Shown here piece after piece: positions 32,405 through 42,998 of a DNA stretch of 64,000 nucleotides. The stretch lies in contig OX485806.1 of assembly GCA_950295325.1 (NCBI GenBank), positions 57,591,169-57,655,168 of the forward strand, in the 5' to 3' direction. The stretch's first letter is position 1. Each line of letters opens with the position of its first letter. Made by a program: the position numbers and the translations under genes. This stretch comes from Polytrichum commune. Its lineage: Eukaryota; Streptophyta; Polytrichopsida; Polytrichales; Polytrichaceae. The notes beneath the pieces were generated by a model, which did not search any database, was not told the DNA's origin, and saw only the letters and a program-made list of their open reading frames with translations.

Positions 32405-34495
32405 ATGCCGGAAACACAGGAAGAGGATCAGAGGGAACCCATCCCAATCCCGCTCAAAACCCTAGTCCCTGCAATTCCAAGAGATGATAGGGAGTTGCAG
32501 GAGCTAGCGGAGGATCTCCGGGTTATGGGCTGTGTTGGGTTGCTCGCTAAACCCTGGAACCTCGGAGCGGAAAATACCCTCCGAGAATTCAAGTTCGAGA
32601 GAGGTAATCAGTGGTTAGGAACCAAGAGGAGGGATCCGGGTCATTGGACTCCTGATGTATGGAATAGGGTCTACGGATTCCCAAGGGGAATTGCAGAGGG
32701 GTGGGCCGGCCGGCGCGACGGCTTGTTCGCCGGAAAGATTAGAGGGGACACGGATCCGAAGGACGGCTTCCACCCCGGGAACTGCCGGAACCTTAGGGAG
32801 CGGAGGGTGTTAGAATTCCTCTTGCCCATCCTCAATCCGGACAAGCCGAAACGGATTAGCCTCACCATGGCTAACACCCTGTTTGGTGCCATGTCTGGAG
32901 TCCAGCCGGTGAATTGGGGTCTGATAATCCAGGAGATAGTAGGGCGGTCCCTCCCCCACATAGGCCGGAAACCCTCCTTCCTCTCCCCCTTCATTCTGCA
33001 CCTCTATCAACACTTCGACTGTTTCACGGCCGAGGAGGAGGACCTGCTGACGATAGCAGTGGACGAGGTCACCTACAAGCTCCATCCGGAAGTTGGAGAC
33101 TTCGAGACGGAGACTTCCAGTGACCCCATCATTCCGGAAGCACCTCCCTCATCACCCGGAAGCCCGCCGCCAACCATTTCTAGGCCACTCTCTCCTCCTC
33201 CTCTTCCTCATCATCATCCGGAACCCGAGCCCAGCCGGGAAACCACTTGGCGGAATGTGGACCTTGCCGCTTGGGACTTTCCGGAAAATCCCTTCAAGCG
33301 GGTCCAGGAGGGGATGGAGGATCTCCAAAACCAGTACTACCAGTTGGAGCACATCGTCCGAGGAGCGAACCAGGCCCTGGACGACTGCGGACCCGGAAAT
33401 ATCCTCCGGGAGTTGGCCAAGAGGGCGGACAGGAAGGAGCTCGAGCAGGCCAAGACAGAGAATGCTCACCTCACCGCGCAGGTTGTGGCCATGACTCAGG
33501 AGCTGAGTCAGAAGAGCGAAGAAATCCGAAAGTACCACGCAGAGCAGGCAATGCTCTTCAGCTGAATCCGGGAGCTGGTGGGGCATCCGGCAAAGATCGT
33601 CAACAAGGCGCATCTCTACGACTGGATGATGGAGTCCGGAGAACCTGCTTCCACCAGATAGACCCTTCCCATCCTCGTGAAATACTCACGGACGATGAAG
33701 GATCTCCTGGCGAAAATCCAGAAGGTGGTTCCGCCAAGCGGAACACCCCGGCGGGTATTCTATCTGGGTCCGCCTGGGTCCCCAACCGGAACCCTCTACG
33801 AAGTAGTTGGCGAGGTCGCTCTGGTTCAGAACCCGCCAACGTCTGCAGGACCTAGCCAGCAGGGAGGCGGCTTTCGGCCGGCTAGTTCCGGAAGAGCTCC
33901 GGAAAGGGTTTGTTCTCCCCAGGTGAGGAGAAAGAGTACCGGGTCTATTAGATCCGGACGAGGCCAGTCCCCGGTTCCGCGGACCTCGGATCGGTCCCGG
34001 ACTCCGGATAGGGCTAGGACACCGATCCGGCATCAGACTTCGGATCGAGAGGCAACTCCGAGTAGGGGCAAGGCCCCTATGACCCACGCCTCGCCGTCGT
34101 CTCCTCCGGACTGCCAAATGGTTAGTCCTTTTCCTTCGCCACCCTCCAGGGCGGCCTCCAACAGGGATCCGCGGACTGCCTGGATCTCAGGCGGGCCGAA
34201 ACAGCGTACCGGAAGCGATCCTTCTCCAGTCTGGAGCATCCGGAAGGGGACAGTTTCCGGAACCCCGGGGACCGTCTCTGGAACACCACAACCAGTTTCT
34301 GGAACCCCAGGGACCGGAACACCGCGGACCGAGGGGGCAGCAGATTCGGAGGACAAGATTGCCCCGTCTCCAAACATGAAGAGGATGCTCACGCGGCTGC
34401 AAAAGGCATCGCCGGGAGGGGGCTCATCCGCCGTTAGCGGACTCGACAGTCACTCGAAGGAGGGATCGGCTCAGAAGAAGCACCGCTCTTCTTAG
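32405..34495 (+). pseudogene. 696-codon protein gene of the 4-kb unit, copy 1
   Basis: The start ATG 32405 is chosen because copy 2 has an aligned ATG (55399); the frame is also open upstream. One reading frame runs to 34495 with only two stops, TGA 33563-33565 (copy 2 has CGG) and TAG 33659-33661 (copy 2 has CAG). N-terminal ~220 residues: mixed helical domain with G-R-R-D-G, a D-G-F-H-P-G-N-C-R motif and a leucine-rich F-I-L-H-L-Y-Q-H. Then a proline linker, a coiled coil (about residues 300-385) and a long S/P/T/R-rich basic tail with repeated S-G-T-P. No enzymatic motif. A Gag-like or nucleic-acid-binding role is a guess. The low stop count suggests recent function. Confidence 0.7.
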
Positions 34496-34569
34496 CTTAG
34501 AAAGGCAACTAGATTAGTTAGGCAGAATAGAGGTAGGCAGGGAGGACTTAGGAGTTTTTGAAGAGGAGG

Positions 34570-34782
34570 AATAAAATTCTCCCTTGGATGTGTCAGCGAA
34601 AAATCTGGATCTTGATCTGGGAAATCCGGGAGAACGGGTGTATTTAGGGTTTTCCTTCGAGGCGGCCGCCTGGGCCGCTGCCCTCAGATTAAGGATTTTG
34701 AGCCTCTACTTAAGGCTGAATAAGGAGTTGGGGAAGGGTTCCTTCTCCATTGTTGTATTTCGATTGCTCCTACTCTAATAAA
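34570..34782 (+). terminator. Polyadenylation signals of the 4-kb unit, copy 1
   Basis: AATAAA at 34570-34575 and at 34777-34782 follow the stop. The first is conserved in copy 2 near 57474. Confidence 0.4.
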
Positions 34783-34947
34783 TTACTTGGTTTCTCACTC
34801 CTTGACTTTCCTTGATCGATGTTTGTATGGATGATCCGGAGATCGTTAGCGGAGGAGAGAGAGTATGAGGGATAGGAGTTCCGGATAGGACATGGGAGAG
34901 GAGACCCGGATCTGATCCGGTTATTGCCTTGTAGATCCTCTCTGTGT

Positions 34948-35500
34948 GTAGTGGGAGGGAAACCTCAATAACCCGGATGGTTGAGTAACGTCTAGGTGGG
35001 ATAACCGCTGGGAGGATTGGGTGAGATCCAGAAGGGACCCGAACTCACGCCAATCTGATCTTCTGAAGAGGTCCCACCGCCCTTAGACGGACCAATCCGG
35101 AAGGTGGTACGGATCGCCCAATTAGCTCAGATTGAGTAGAATCCAAGGTAGAGGTAGTCGGATAGATCTGTCGGAAGGAGAAGGGAAGGACCGGATCAGT
35201 AAGGGTTCCGGGTTGGAGGCCACCTCCGGAGTGTAGTGGAAGAGATCCTCATTGTTCCGGGTGTCTGGGTAACGTCCAGGTGAGATAGCCGTGGGGAAGA
35301 TTGAGCAAAGGTCCGGAAAGGATCCGGAATTATGCCAATCTGATCTTCCGAAGAGGTTTCATCGCCGGAGAGCGGGACAATCCAGAAAGTGGAACGGGTC
35401 ACCCACTTAACCCGTCGAGTTAGATCTCCGGTTGGAATCCGGACTCCTCTAGTCACTGTGGTCCTAAGAAATAATCTGGATCTCTCTGCGTGACCTGCCA
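34948..35500 (+). repeat. Internal 285-bp tandem duplication of the 4-kb unit
   Basis: Two imperfect copies beginning GTAGTGG at 34948 and 35233 share TAACGTC(T/C)AGGTG, GCCAATCTGATCTTC and GAAGAGGT. The same pair lies at 57855 and 58139 in copy 2, so it predates the split of the copies. Confidence 0.75.
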
Positions 35501-36124
35501 GGACGGATCTGATCAATCCGGATTGATTGTGAGGGAGTTTTCGGATTCTAATCTTATAAAGGACGTCTTCGCCGGAAGGAACCACCTATTCTAGAGGATA
35601 GACGTAGAGGGGCAAGTTAGCGTTATAATTAGGACCTAGAGGCTCAATCCGGAAAGGCACCCTCCGGAAGAAGACGAAGAGTGTCCCAAAGACCAAAAGT
35701 CCGGAAATTTGGCTAAGGAAGAGGAGATAAGCAGGAGCGGAGGGTTCTAGACCTCCTACACTTCACAGAATCCCTGGACGATACTAGGGTCATCTGGACA
35801 AAACCGGATTAGGCACTTAAAAACGCCAATCCGGATATGTTGGTGTTCGCGTGTCCCCACAGTTGCCTAGTGTGGTTCAGGTTGTTGTAGTGTTGCTCCG
35901 GCAATGCGATGATCAACATAGGATTGGACTTCTATGGATGGAAGTCCACATTGAGGAAATGGGTTACCAATTAAGGGGTGAGTCCCGGAAGCAAAGTAGG
36001 AGGGTTGGTTCCCCTCCTATGAACTAAAAGGTTCGGGGTAGGAGGAGCTAACCATTAGCATGGCGGAATGCGAATGATTAGCGCTCGTAACCTTTGCTAG
36101 AATTGAAAATTGGCAAGATTGTCA

Positions 36125-36358
36125 AGGGGGACTAGCAAGGGTTGCGACACATAAGCTCTCCATCGCAGCCTTCCTGTTAGTTTCTACCGAACAATCTGGT
36201 ACAACTCCTCTGGCAACTGCTACGCACGGTGGTTGTGAGGAGTGGTTTCTCTGCCACAGCTCCCTTTCAGCTGAAATAAAGAGGTTGAGGCTTCTTGTCT
36301 TAGGGTTTGACACGTTCCAACTGGCTTGCTTCCTTGGCCAGATGGTTGGTGGTCCCAT
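36125..36358 (-). pseudogene. 5' piece of the accessory pseudogene
   Basis: About 78 codons, starting MGPPTIWPRKQ and ending LASPP. It points the same way as the 28235-31134 pseudogene and joins it across the nested insertion with a one-base frame change in a C run. Low similarity information; the link is mainly positional. Confidence 0.35.
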
Positions 36359-37566
36359 TCCTCGCTGGACTTCTGATTTGCCCAGGTAATACCCTCAACC
36401 TGATTTTTACTGTGCAAGTTTTTTTTTTCACTTCACCTATTGACTTGGGGTAAGTGGTTCTCTTGCAGGTACAATAAGTCCTCCTTTTGTGGGATTCCCC
36501 ACTTCGGTGGGTTGAATCCCCATTTCTTTGGGGTCCACTTGTTGGACCCCTCCCAACAAAAATCAAAATCGGAAACTAACTCCTTCATTCACTTGTATTT
36601 TGATGTTTATGTTGGTGTGTGTGTTGAATGTTTTTACCCCTGGTAATTTGAATCTCTATTGTAAATTCCCTTTCTTGTGCTATGTGGTTACTCCTAACTC
36701 TTGAGCTCAAACTGGTTAATTATGGTATCATTTCACGTTCAACTTCCTTCACATGATTTACTTATCCACTGTGCTACCAGCTTTGATTTCACCTAAGTTT
36801 TTCCCCATATCTAAATTCTACTAAGTGTTCTAAAATCTAGTTCGTGGTTCTGAAACCTTCCATAAGAAACAGCTCCCAGTTTATGTGCTCAAAGCTTTAT
36901 ATAGCCCTTAACACCCTTTCACTCCATACACTGGACTCCCAAAGTCCCCTCCATATTTCAACCAGAGTCTCCTTCAAACAAGATTTCATCCACGTACTTC
37001 ATCTAGCTCCTATGGTTCGGTCTCTTCAAACAAAGGTCCGAGCTTCCCTTCTACATTCATCCAAGGTAGTGGTTTCATTTAAGATACTTAAAAAAATCTT
37101 CATCCCTCTCAAGTTGAAATTAATTCCTCCGTGGTGTTAACTTCCTAAAAATACGTGCCTTTCTCAATAATGTAATTCATCCATATGTCATAATTTGTTG
37201 GGAATCTCTTTCATCCTTAAAGCAACTCCTACTTAACTTTTGGGGTGATCCTCGGTGATAAGTGATTATTTTGGTTATGTTTCCTCCGTGTAGGCTTAGA
37301 TACTAGTGACTTCTCTCTTAATCCTCTCATCCTTAAATTGCGATGAAAGGGCTCTTACTGGTTTACTATTCAAGTGGTCAGTCCTAGGTGAGCCTTTACC
37401 TAGGCTTTATTTTCTCATAATTTACATTTGTGAGTTGATTCCCCCCCAGTTGACTTCAAGCGAGGTAAGGCAGGGTAAGCATGGGTTGTATTCCTCATAG
37501 GTGTTGTGCTTCCCGTACTTTCTCCTGAACTTGATAGTAGTTCCCATTGGGATAAGGGTTGTATTC
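36359..37566. other. Unassigned AT-rich stretch
   Basis: No gene. It should hold the LTR/primer region to the right of the accessory element and the 3' side of G2. TGTTGGACCCCTCCCAACA at 36540 has LTR-end character, and a minus-strand GGGGGGG tract at 37441-37447 could be the G2 polypurine tract. Neither has a partner to confirm it. Confidence 0.3.
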
Positions 37567-37770
37567 GTATGGTATGTAGGTTGGTTTTTTTTTCATCCCT
37601 TTGGTCATACCTTTGGGGGTTTAAGGTATCTTTCTCTTGTTGTAATTGTATGGTATGTAGGTTGGTTTCTTTTTCATCCCTTTGGTCATACCTTTGGGGG
37701 TTTAAGGTATCTTTCTCTTGTAATTGTATGGTATGTAGGTTGGTTTTTTTTTCCTCCATTTGGGAGTGTG
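37567..37770. repeat. 78-81-bp tandem repeat at the 3' end of G2
   Basis: GTATGGTATGTAGGTTGG recurs at 37567, 37648 and 37726 with near-identical sequence between, about 2.6 units. It lies just beyond the integrase C-terminus of G2. Confidence 0.85.
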
Positions 37771-38083
37771 GTAATTGGGGATTTGGTGGTAATATTCTTT
37801 GAATGGTTTTGAATGGTCTCTACTTCCAAAATATGACATGCTAAAATTTGTAAGGCATAGGCTTGAGTAGTTTCTGGCTCTTGGTAGGGTTTTAGTTTGT
37901 TCATATTGACTCGTCCCAAATTTTCTTCTTGTAGGGTGGTAACATCCACCGATCCATTGTCATATACTTGTTCAATGAGGTAGGGTCCTGCCCATCGTAT
38001 TTTGAACTTGCCCGGCCCAGGTATTTTATGGCGTAAGTGCCATAGGATTCGTTGGCCGGGGTAAAACGTGCCTTAGGTGTCAA
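37686..38083 (-). pseudogene. Integrase C-terminal domain of G2
   Basis: Frame-shifted continuation after the stop at 38106. The pieces read G-P-Y-L-I-E-Q then D-V-T-T-L-Q-E-E-N-L-G-R-V-N-x-N-K-L-K-P-Y, a typical GPY-type integrase tail. No chromodomain. Confidence 0.6.
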
Positions 38084-38105
38084 GGTTTGCTCACACTCTT
38101 CACTA

Positions 38106-39167
38106 CTAGGAGTTTGTTTCCTCCATAGCTTGCACGGTTACTTCCTTCAAGGTGTCATGTTTCTTGGTTTCCTTTCGTGGGGGCTTGGCTATCCCATGAT
38201 TACAATGCTTACATGGTGTCTTCATCCTTGGCTTGTCATGCCTGTCTTTGCGTAACATTTGCATGTGTTTCATATTTTCTTCGGCTTCATGTCGGGTTAA
38301 ATCCATAACCCTAAGTTGCTCCATTCTCTTCTCTAGAATGGGATGAATTTCTTGACTTCGTCTTTGGTAAACATCGGGGTGAAGGTAAGCCATAGGTAAC
38401 AAGGCTTCCGTTCCAAAAACTAATGAGAATGGAGTATGTTTCGTTGTGACCTTGTAGGCTGTCCTATAGGCCCAAAGTGCTGCATGTAATTTGGTATCCC
38501 AATTTGTTCGATTAGCGTTCACCATTTTGGTCAAGGCTATCTTTATCACCTTGTTGGTAATCTCAGCTTGCCCGTTAGCCTGCGGGTAGTATGTTGTCGA
38601 TTTTCGATGAAGAATCATGAATTCTTGAGTGAATACTTTGATGGTGTCGTTGATAAAATGGCCCCCTTGGTCGCTTACAAACTCCAAAGGGCATCCAAAT
38701 TTTGTAATTATTTCTTCAAAAAGGAATTTGGTTGTGGATTTAGCCGTGTTATCCTCTAAGGCTCTGGCTTCCACCCATTTGGTGGTGTAGTCCGTAGCCG
38801 TGATAATGTACCGATTTTTGGTACCTTTAGCTGGTGGGTTGACTGGTCCGATGAAATCCAAACCCCATTTCTGAAATACCTCCGTGGGCATTGTGGGATG
38901 TAGGGGTTGGAGGTTGGAAGAGATTTTGGGGCCAACTCGTTGACAAATGTCACATTGAACGCAATAAAGATAAACATTCTTCTTCATCGTGGGCCACCAA
39001 TACAAGGCAGTTAAAACCTTGTGTAAGGTGATATTCGCCAAAAAGTGCCCTCCAGCTATTCCTTCATGAGCCTCCGTGATAATGGCTGTAGTTATCGGTC
39101 CAGCTACGCATGTCCTCCGTATACCATCGGGCCCTTCTTTTATCAGAGTCCCATTGTGATTTAGCAT
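38106..39167 (-). pseudogene. Integrase of G2
   Basis: 353 codons beginning inside the last zinc module (H-E-G-I-A-G-G-H ... Y-W-W-P-T ... C-D-I-C), then the catalytic core: W-G-L-D-F-I-G-P, T-D-Y-T-T-K-W, S-D-Q-G-G-H-F and the glutamate in N-G-Q-A-E. All three catalytic acids are present. It is in the same frame as the upstream zinc-module ORFs, separated by a TAA at 39264 and a TGA near 39201. Confidence 0.85.
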
Positions 39168-42135
39168 GTATGGACAACTTCGTATGGCGATTTGTTGTCA
39201 CTGCGTGGTTGAAGCTTCTGTGGTCAGCCTCCCGTATGTTAAGTAATCGATGAAAGGTGTTCTTTAGTCCGGTTCTTCTTTGTCCTTGATCGTGATAGTT
39301 TTGCAGTCAACAACATGTTTCGGGAATTTATTTGGCCAACACACTCTACATTTCTTACATAGGTGGTCAATGTCCGGAGGAATTGTGGGCCACCAATAAG
39401 GCCCTTTGGTGACTTGTAAAATCATTTCATCCATTGAAAGATGGGGGTACCGTTGATTGTGGATGGTTGTCAACCATTCGATTCCCTTTTCTTGAGAGAT
39501 GCACAGTCTTGTTTGCCCATTTGCAAAACTTTGCTTTAACTTTCCTTTCTTTAGAAAGTAATGAGGTAATTCCGTCCGTAAGGTACCCAATTTTTCATGG
39601 AAGGCGAAGTCGCTTAGTTCCATTGGGTTTTTGAGGTATTGAATGATTGGTTCTCTCCAATCATGTGCATTCTGATTCTGAAGGAAGAGGGCCCCATAGT
39701 TCTCAACTTTGAGGCTTGATGTTGTGGTGTTTCGACACGGTGCGCATTTATGAATTAAATGCGTCACATTTGAAGACATGGTTGGCCACCAATACGGGCC
39801 TTTGTGTACTGGCGTGAGTACCTCTTTTCTCGTAAAGTGTGGTACTTGGTATTCATGTATCCGTTTTATCCAATCCAACGCTTCCTCTTTTGTCACGCAC
39901 ATTTTTACTTCCTCATTAGGTAACCGATATTTCAAACCATCATTGGTTATGAAATAAGTATCGGTGTCGGGGCTGACTAATCCCAACTCTTCATGTGTGC
40001 CAATGTGGTTTAACTCCTCAAAGTTCTTCAATCGTTGTGTGATCGGTTGTCTCCAATCTGGCTCAGGTGTTGGTTTTGGCGAAGATGAGTTTGGACTTTC
40101 TTTGTGGCGTTTCTCCAGTGTCTTCGTCTTACTGCAGGTTGTGCAGTATTGTAAATGATTGCATACGTCATTTTCCCATGTCGGCCACCAGTATGTTCCT
40201 GTGGCCACGGCCTTCCATGTTTCTATGGCGGCCAAGTGGGGTCCGCTTTCCCCATGGGTCTCGAATAGGTACATGGAAACTTGAGTCTCAGGTATACAGA
40301 TTTGGTTATTCTTTCCTCCTTTGCATATCCGTTGTAACGTGCTGTTGGTGAACACAAAATACTTATGGCTTTGTGTTACCGCCCTTTTTACCTTTGGTGG
40401 TAAGGTTTGGTCGAAGATTTTTTTGCATGTTAGGTACTCCATGTAAGGCCGTCTCCAATCTACAACAATCCCTCTTGGTAGGTCTTTCCGGTCCAGAGGC
40501 GATGGTGTTTGCTGGTCCTTTGAAAATTCCGCTTGGTTGCTACATACCGTACATTTCCGACCGCATAAGTTGTTAATGTCAGCTCCACATGTAGGCCACC
40601 AGTATGATCCAAACATGATCAGGTGCCACATTATCTCGATGCTAAGATACTGCCCGGATTCAGTAACATGTAGTTCTTGCAGGTATTTGTTGATCTCACG
40701 TCCCCCAATACATATCTTAATATCTCCATTTGCCAAGATTCGTTTTAGCTCCCCTTCTTCAATGAAATATTCTCGGCTTTGCCGAGTTATTTTCTTGTAT
40801 TGATTTTTCGAGATGCGGGGCCCTTTCAAGTACCCATATGTGAGGTATTCTATAAGTAATCTCCTCCAATCCTTGTTGTCATGGGCTTGTACGATGACGG
40901 ACCCGCAAATTATGTTATGGAGCGGGCCTCGAAATCTTCTTCGACAAGACGGGCAGTCGTACATAATGTAGATTTGTATGTCGCACAGCCCCATCGTGGG
41001 CCACCACCGATTCCCTTGCGAGCATCAAAGCCAAGTTTGCCGATCGTCCAAGTGTCTTTGCTGGTGTACGTGCACTTTCCCTATCCAATGCTTTATTTGG
41101 TAATCAGCAATGCAGATTCTAACCATTCCATTTTTCTCCAGTTTTCGAAGTTTTCTTTTCTCCAAAGTGAAAATTTTGCTCTTTCGTATGGTTTCATGCT
41201 GCCCTCTTTGAGTCTCCATGTCCATTTTGAATCTTCCATGCGCCAGATATTCGACTAGAGGTGTTCTCCAATCGTTAAAGGTCTCTTTGTATGGTATAAT
41301 GTCCGCCCCGCTACCCGGTTCCGAAGAGCTTGCTTCAGTGGGTAACTCTTCTCCCTGTTCTTCACACTCGGTGCATAGTGTGATGAGTAGTGAGACATCT
41401 TCCGCAATAGTTGGCCACCAATACGGCCTTTGTAGAACTAATTTCCTGGTGGCATTTATTGAAAGATGCTGATTTTCTCGTATATGGAGGGTCTTGATGT
41501 AACTCCTCACATATCTTCTAGGCATACATTTCTTCGTAATGCCGTTAGGAAACATGCGATGTAACTCTCATTCAATGAGTTTGAAAAATTTGCTTCGGTA
41601 CACTACCAATTTTTTCTCTTCTTTGGGTAGGGAACTCACCCAGGGGGTTCCGTGTGTTAGACATGTTAGATTTTGGACATATGGTGTTGTCCAATCTGAT
41701 TCTGCTTTTTCCTTTTATGTCTTCTTGCGCTTCCAAAGGTTGGAAAGGGAATGGATCGTCGTCGTCCTCGGGATCTTGTGGGGTAATGTTCCCGGTTTTG
41801 TTTCTTTGGTCAGTAACCTTACATACTAGACATTCTTGACAGTATTCCAGTACGTCTCTTCGTCGGGTGGGCCACCAATATGGTGTGCGTAGTATGTAAT
41901 GTCATGTTGAAGTTAGATTGTAGTGTATCCCATCTTGCTCATGGGCTTCGCTTATGACTTCTTCAATGATGTCCCCGGCTATACACTCATGTATCTTCCC
42001 GGAGATATTGACTTGCTTGAGCTTTTCGTCGTCTAGGACGAATGGCTCACTCAGTTGCTTGATCTTGTTTTGTTCTTGTGGGGTGGCCAGAGCTCACAAC
42101 AACCTCCCATGGGTAAGATACTCAATGAAATGCGC
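39168..42135 (-). pseudogene. Tandem array of integrase-type H2C2 zinc modules of G2
   Basis: Eight Y-W-W-P-T (one N-R-W-W-P-T) motifs read on the minus strand at plus positions about 41871, 41413, 41001, 40594, 40183, 39783, 39388 and 38991, spaced 458, 412, 407, 411, 400, 395 and 397 bp; the last is the normal integrase finger. Each module has D-W-R-x-P near its start, a Y-F/L-x-x-G-x-L block, H-x5-H, Y-W-W-P-T and C-x2-C. Seven of eight keep all four zinc ligands; the 40594 module has Q for the second H. Normal gypsy integrases have one such module. The open stretch 39264-40994 alone is 576 codons. The role is unknown; extra nucleic-acid or protein contacts are conceivable. Confidence 0.85.
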
Positions 42136-42966
42136 TCACCAATCTTCAAATGGTTGTACGTGTACCATAAAGAGGTTGGCGTCCAGAAACTGATCTTGTA
42201 CTCCCGAGGGGTCTTCTCCGCTTTCTATCCTTGATAGGTGGTCAGCCATTACATGGCTTCTACCGGGTTTGTAAATGACTTCGAGGTCGTATTCTTGGAG
42301 TAAAAGCATCCATCTTGCAATGCGCCCGGACACCACTGGTCGATTGACCAAGTATATCAGGGCTTGATGGTCCACGTAGAAAATGAAATGGTTTGCTGGT
42401 AGATAATGCTCAAATTTGCCCACTGAGTAGATCATCGCTAGGGCTTCACGCTCCGTCGTACTGTAGTTCTTCTCCGTATTGTTTAAGAGTCGACTTGCGT
42501 AATGAATTGGAGAATCTCTATCTCCATGTATGTTTTGAGCCAAAACGGCTCCAATCGCGATGTTTGACGCATTGCAGTGTACGTGGAACTCCATGGTCCA
42601 ATTGGGAGTTACCAAAATGGGGGTGGTCGTTAACATTTTCTTCACTTCTTCGAAAGCCTCCTGACACGATTTGGTCCAAAGATATTTTTCTCCTTTCTTG
42701 AGTAATAAATACAAAGGCCGAGTGATCTCAGCATACATCCATATGAATTTTCGATGGTATGTAGCTTGTCCCAGGAAACTCCGAATTCCTCGTATGGCGG
42801 TTGGTGGAGGTAATCCCTTTATGACTTCCACCTTCTTCGGATCCACCAACAATCCTTCCTTGCATACCACGTGCCCTAAGAGTCTCCCTGAATTGACGCA
42901 GAAGAAACATTTCTTTGGGTTCAGGCTTACTCCATTTTCGCGGCACTTCATGAGACATTTTTCCAA
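42136..42966 (-). pseudogene. RT thumb/connection and RNase H of G2
   Basis: Continues RT in another frame after a frameshift at 42967-42998. It includes L-L-G-H-V-V, the F-L-G-Q-A-T-Y-H-R-K-F-I block, RNase H with H-C-N-A-S-N-I (usually D-A-S) and T-E-R-E-A-L-A-M-I-Y, and ends H-V-M-A-D-H-L-S-R. The next module reads D-W-TGA where the other modules have D-W-R. Confidence 0.8.
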
Positions 42967-42998
42967 ATGCTCAATGTGGTCTTCCTTGGTTCCGTAAA

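Larger units (their letters stand above)
31783..35861 (+). mobile_element. 4.08-kb gene-bearing TG/CA unit, copy 1
   Basis: Starts TGTGGGAGTCC and ends GTGTCCCCACA, flanked by GTTGC on both sides (31778-31782 and 35862-35866). A second copy at 54756-58801 has the same ends and its own 5-bp duplication. Order: purine-rich start with CGGAAATA repeats, TATA box, one long gene, AATAAA signals, an internal 285-bp duplication. There is no internal pair of LTRs, primer site or polypurine tract. TG/CA ends plus 5-bp duplications are the signature of retroviral-type integrase, so the simplest reading is a solo LTR of about 4 kb with a gene inside it. A gene-carrying non-autonomous element is the alternative. 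Confidence 0.85.
31151..36124. mobile_element. Probable LTR-like insertion interrupting the accessory pseudogene
   Basis: The accessory gene stops making sense at 31134 and coding sequence in the same direction resumes at 36122-36358. The candidate ends TGACA (31151) and TGTCA (36124) are inverted repeats. The flanks share CAAGGGGGAC (31134-31143 and 36123-36132) but are offset by ten bases from TGACA, so exact ends and target duplication are unclear. Without the 4-kb unit inside it, it would be about 0.9 kb. A 24-bp palindrome with half-site GGGCGCTGTCCC lies at 31365-31388. Confidence 0.35.

Noticed and set aside
31783-35861. 4-kb unit as a hAT, CACTA or Mutator element
   Set aside because: Those would give 8-bp, 3-bp or 9-11-bp duplications. 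Both copies show exactly 5 bp with TG/CA ends, typical of LTR-type integrase (Ginger-type DNA elements remain a remote alternative).
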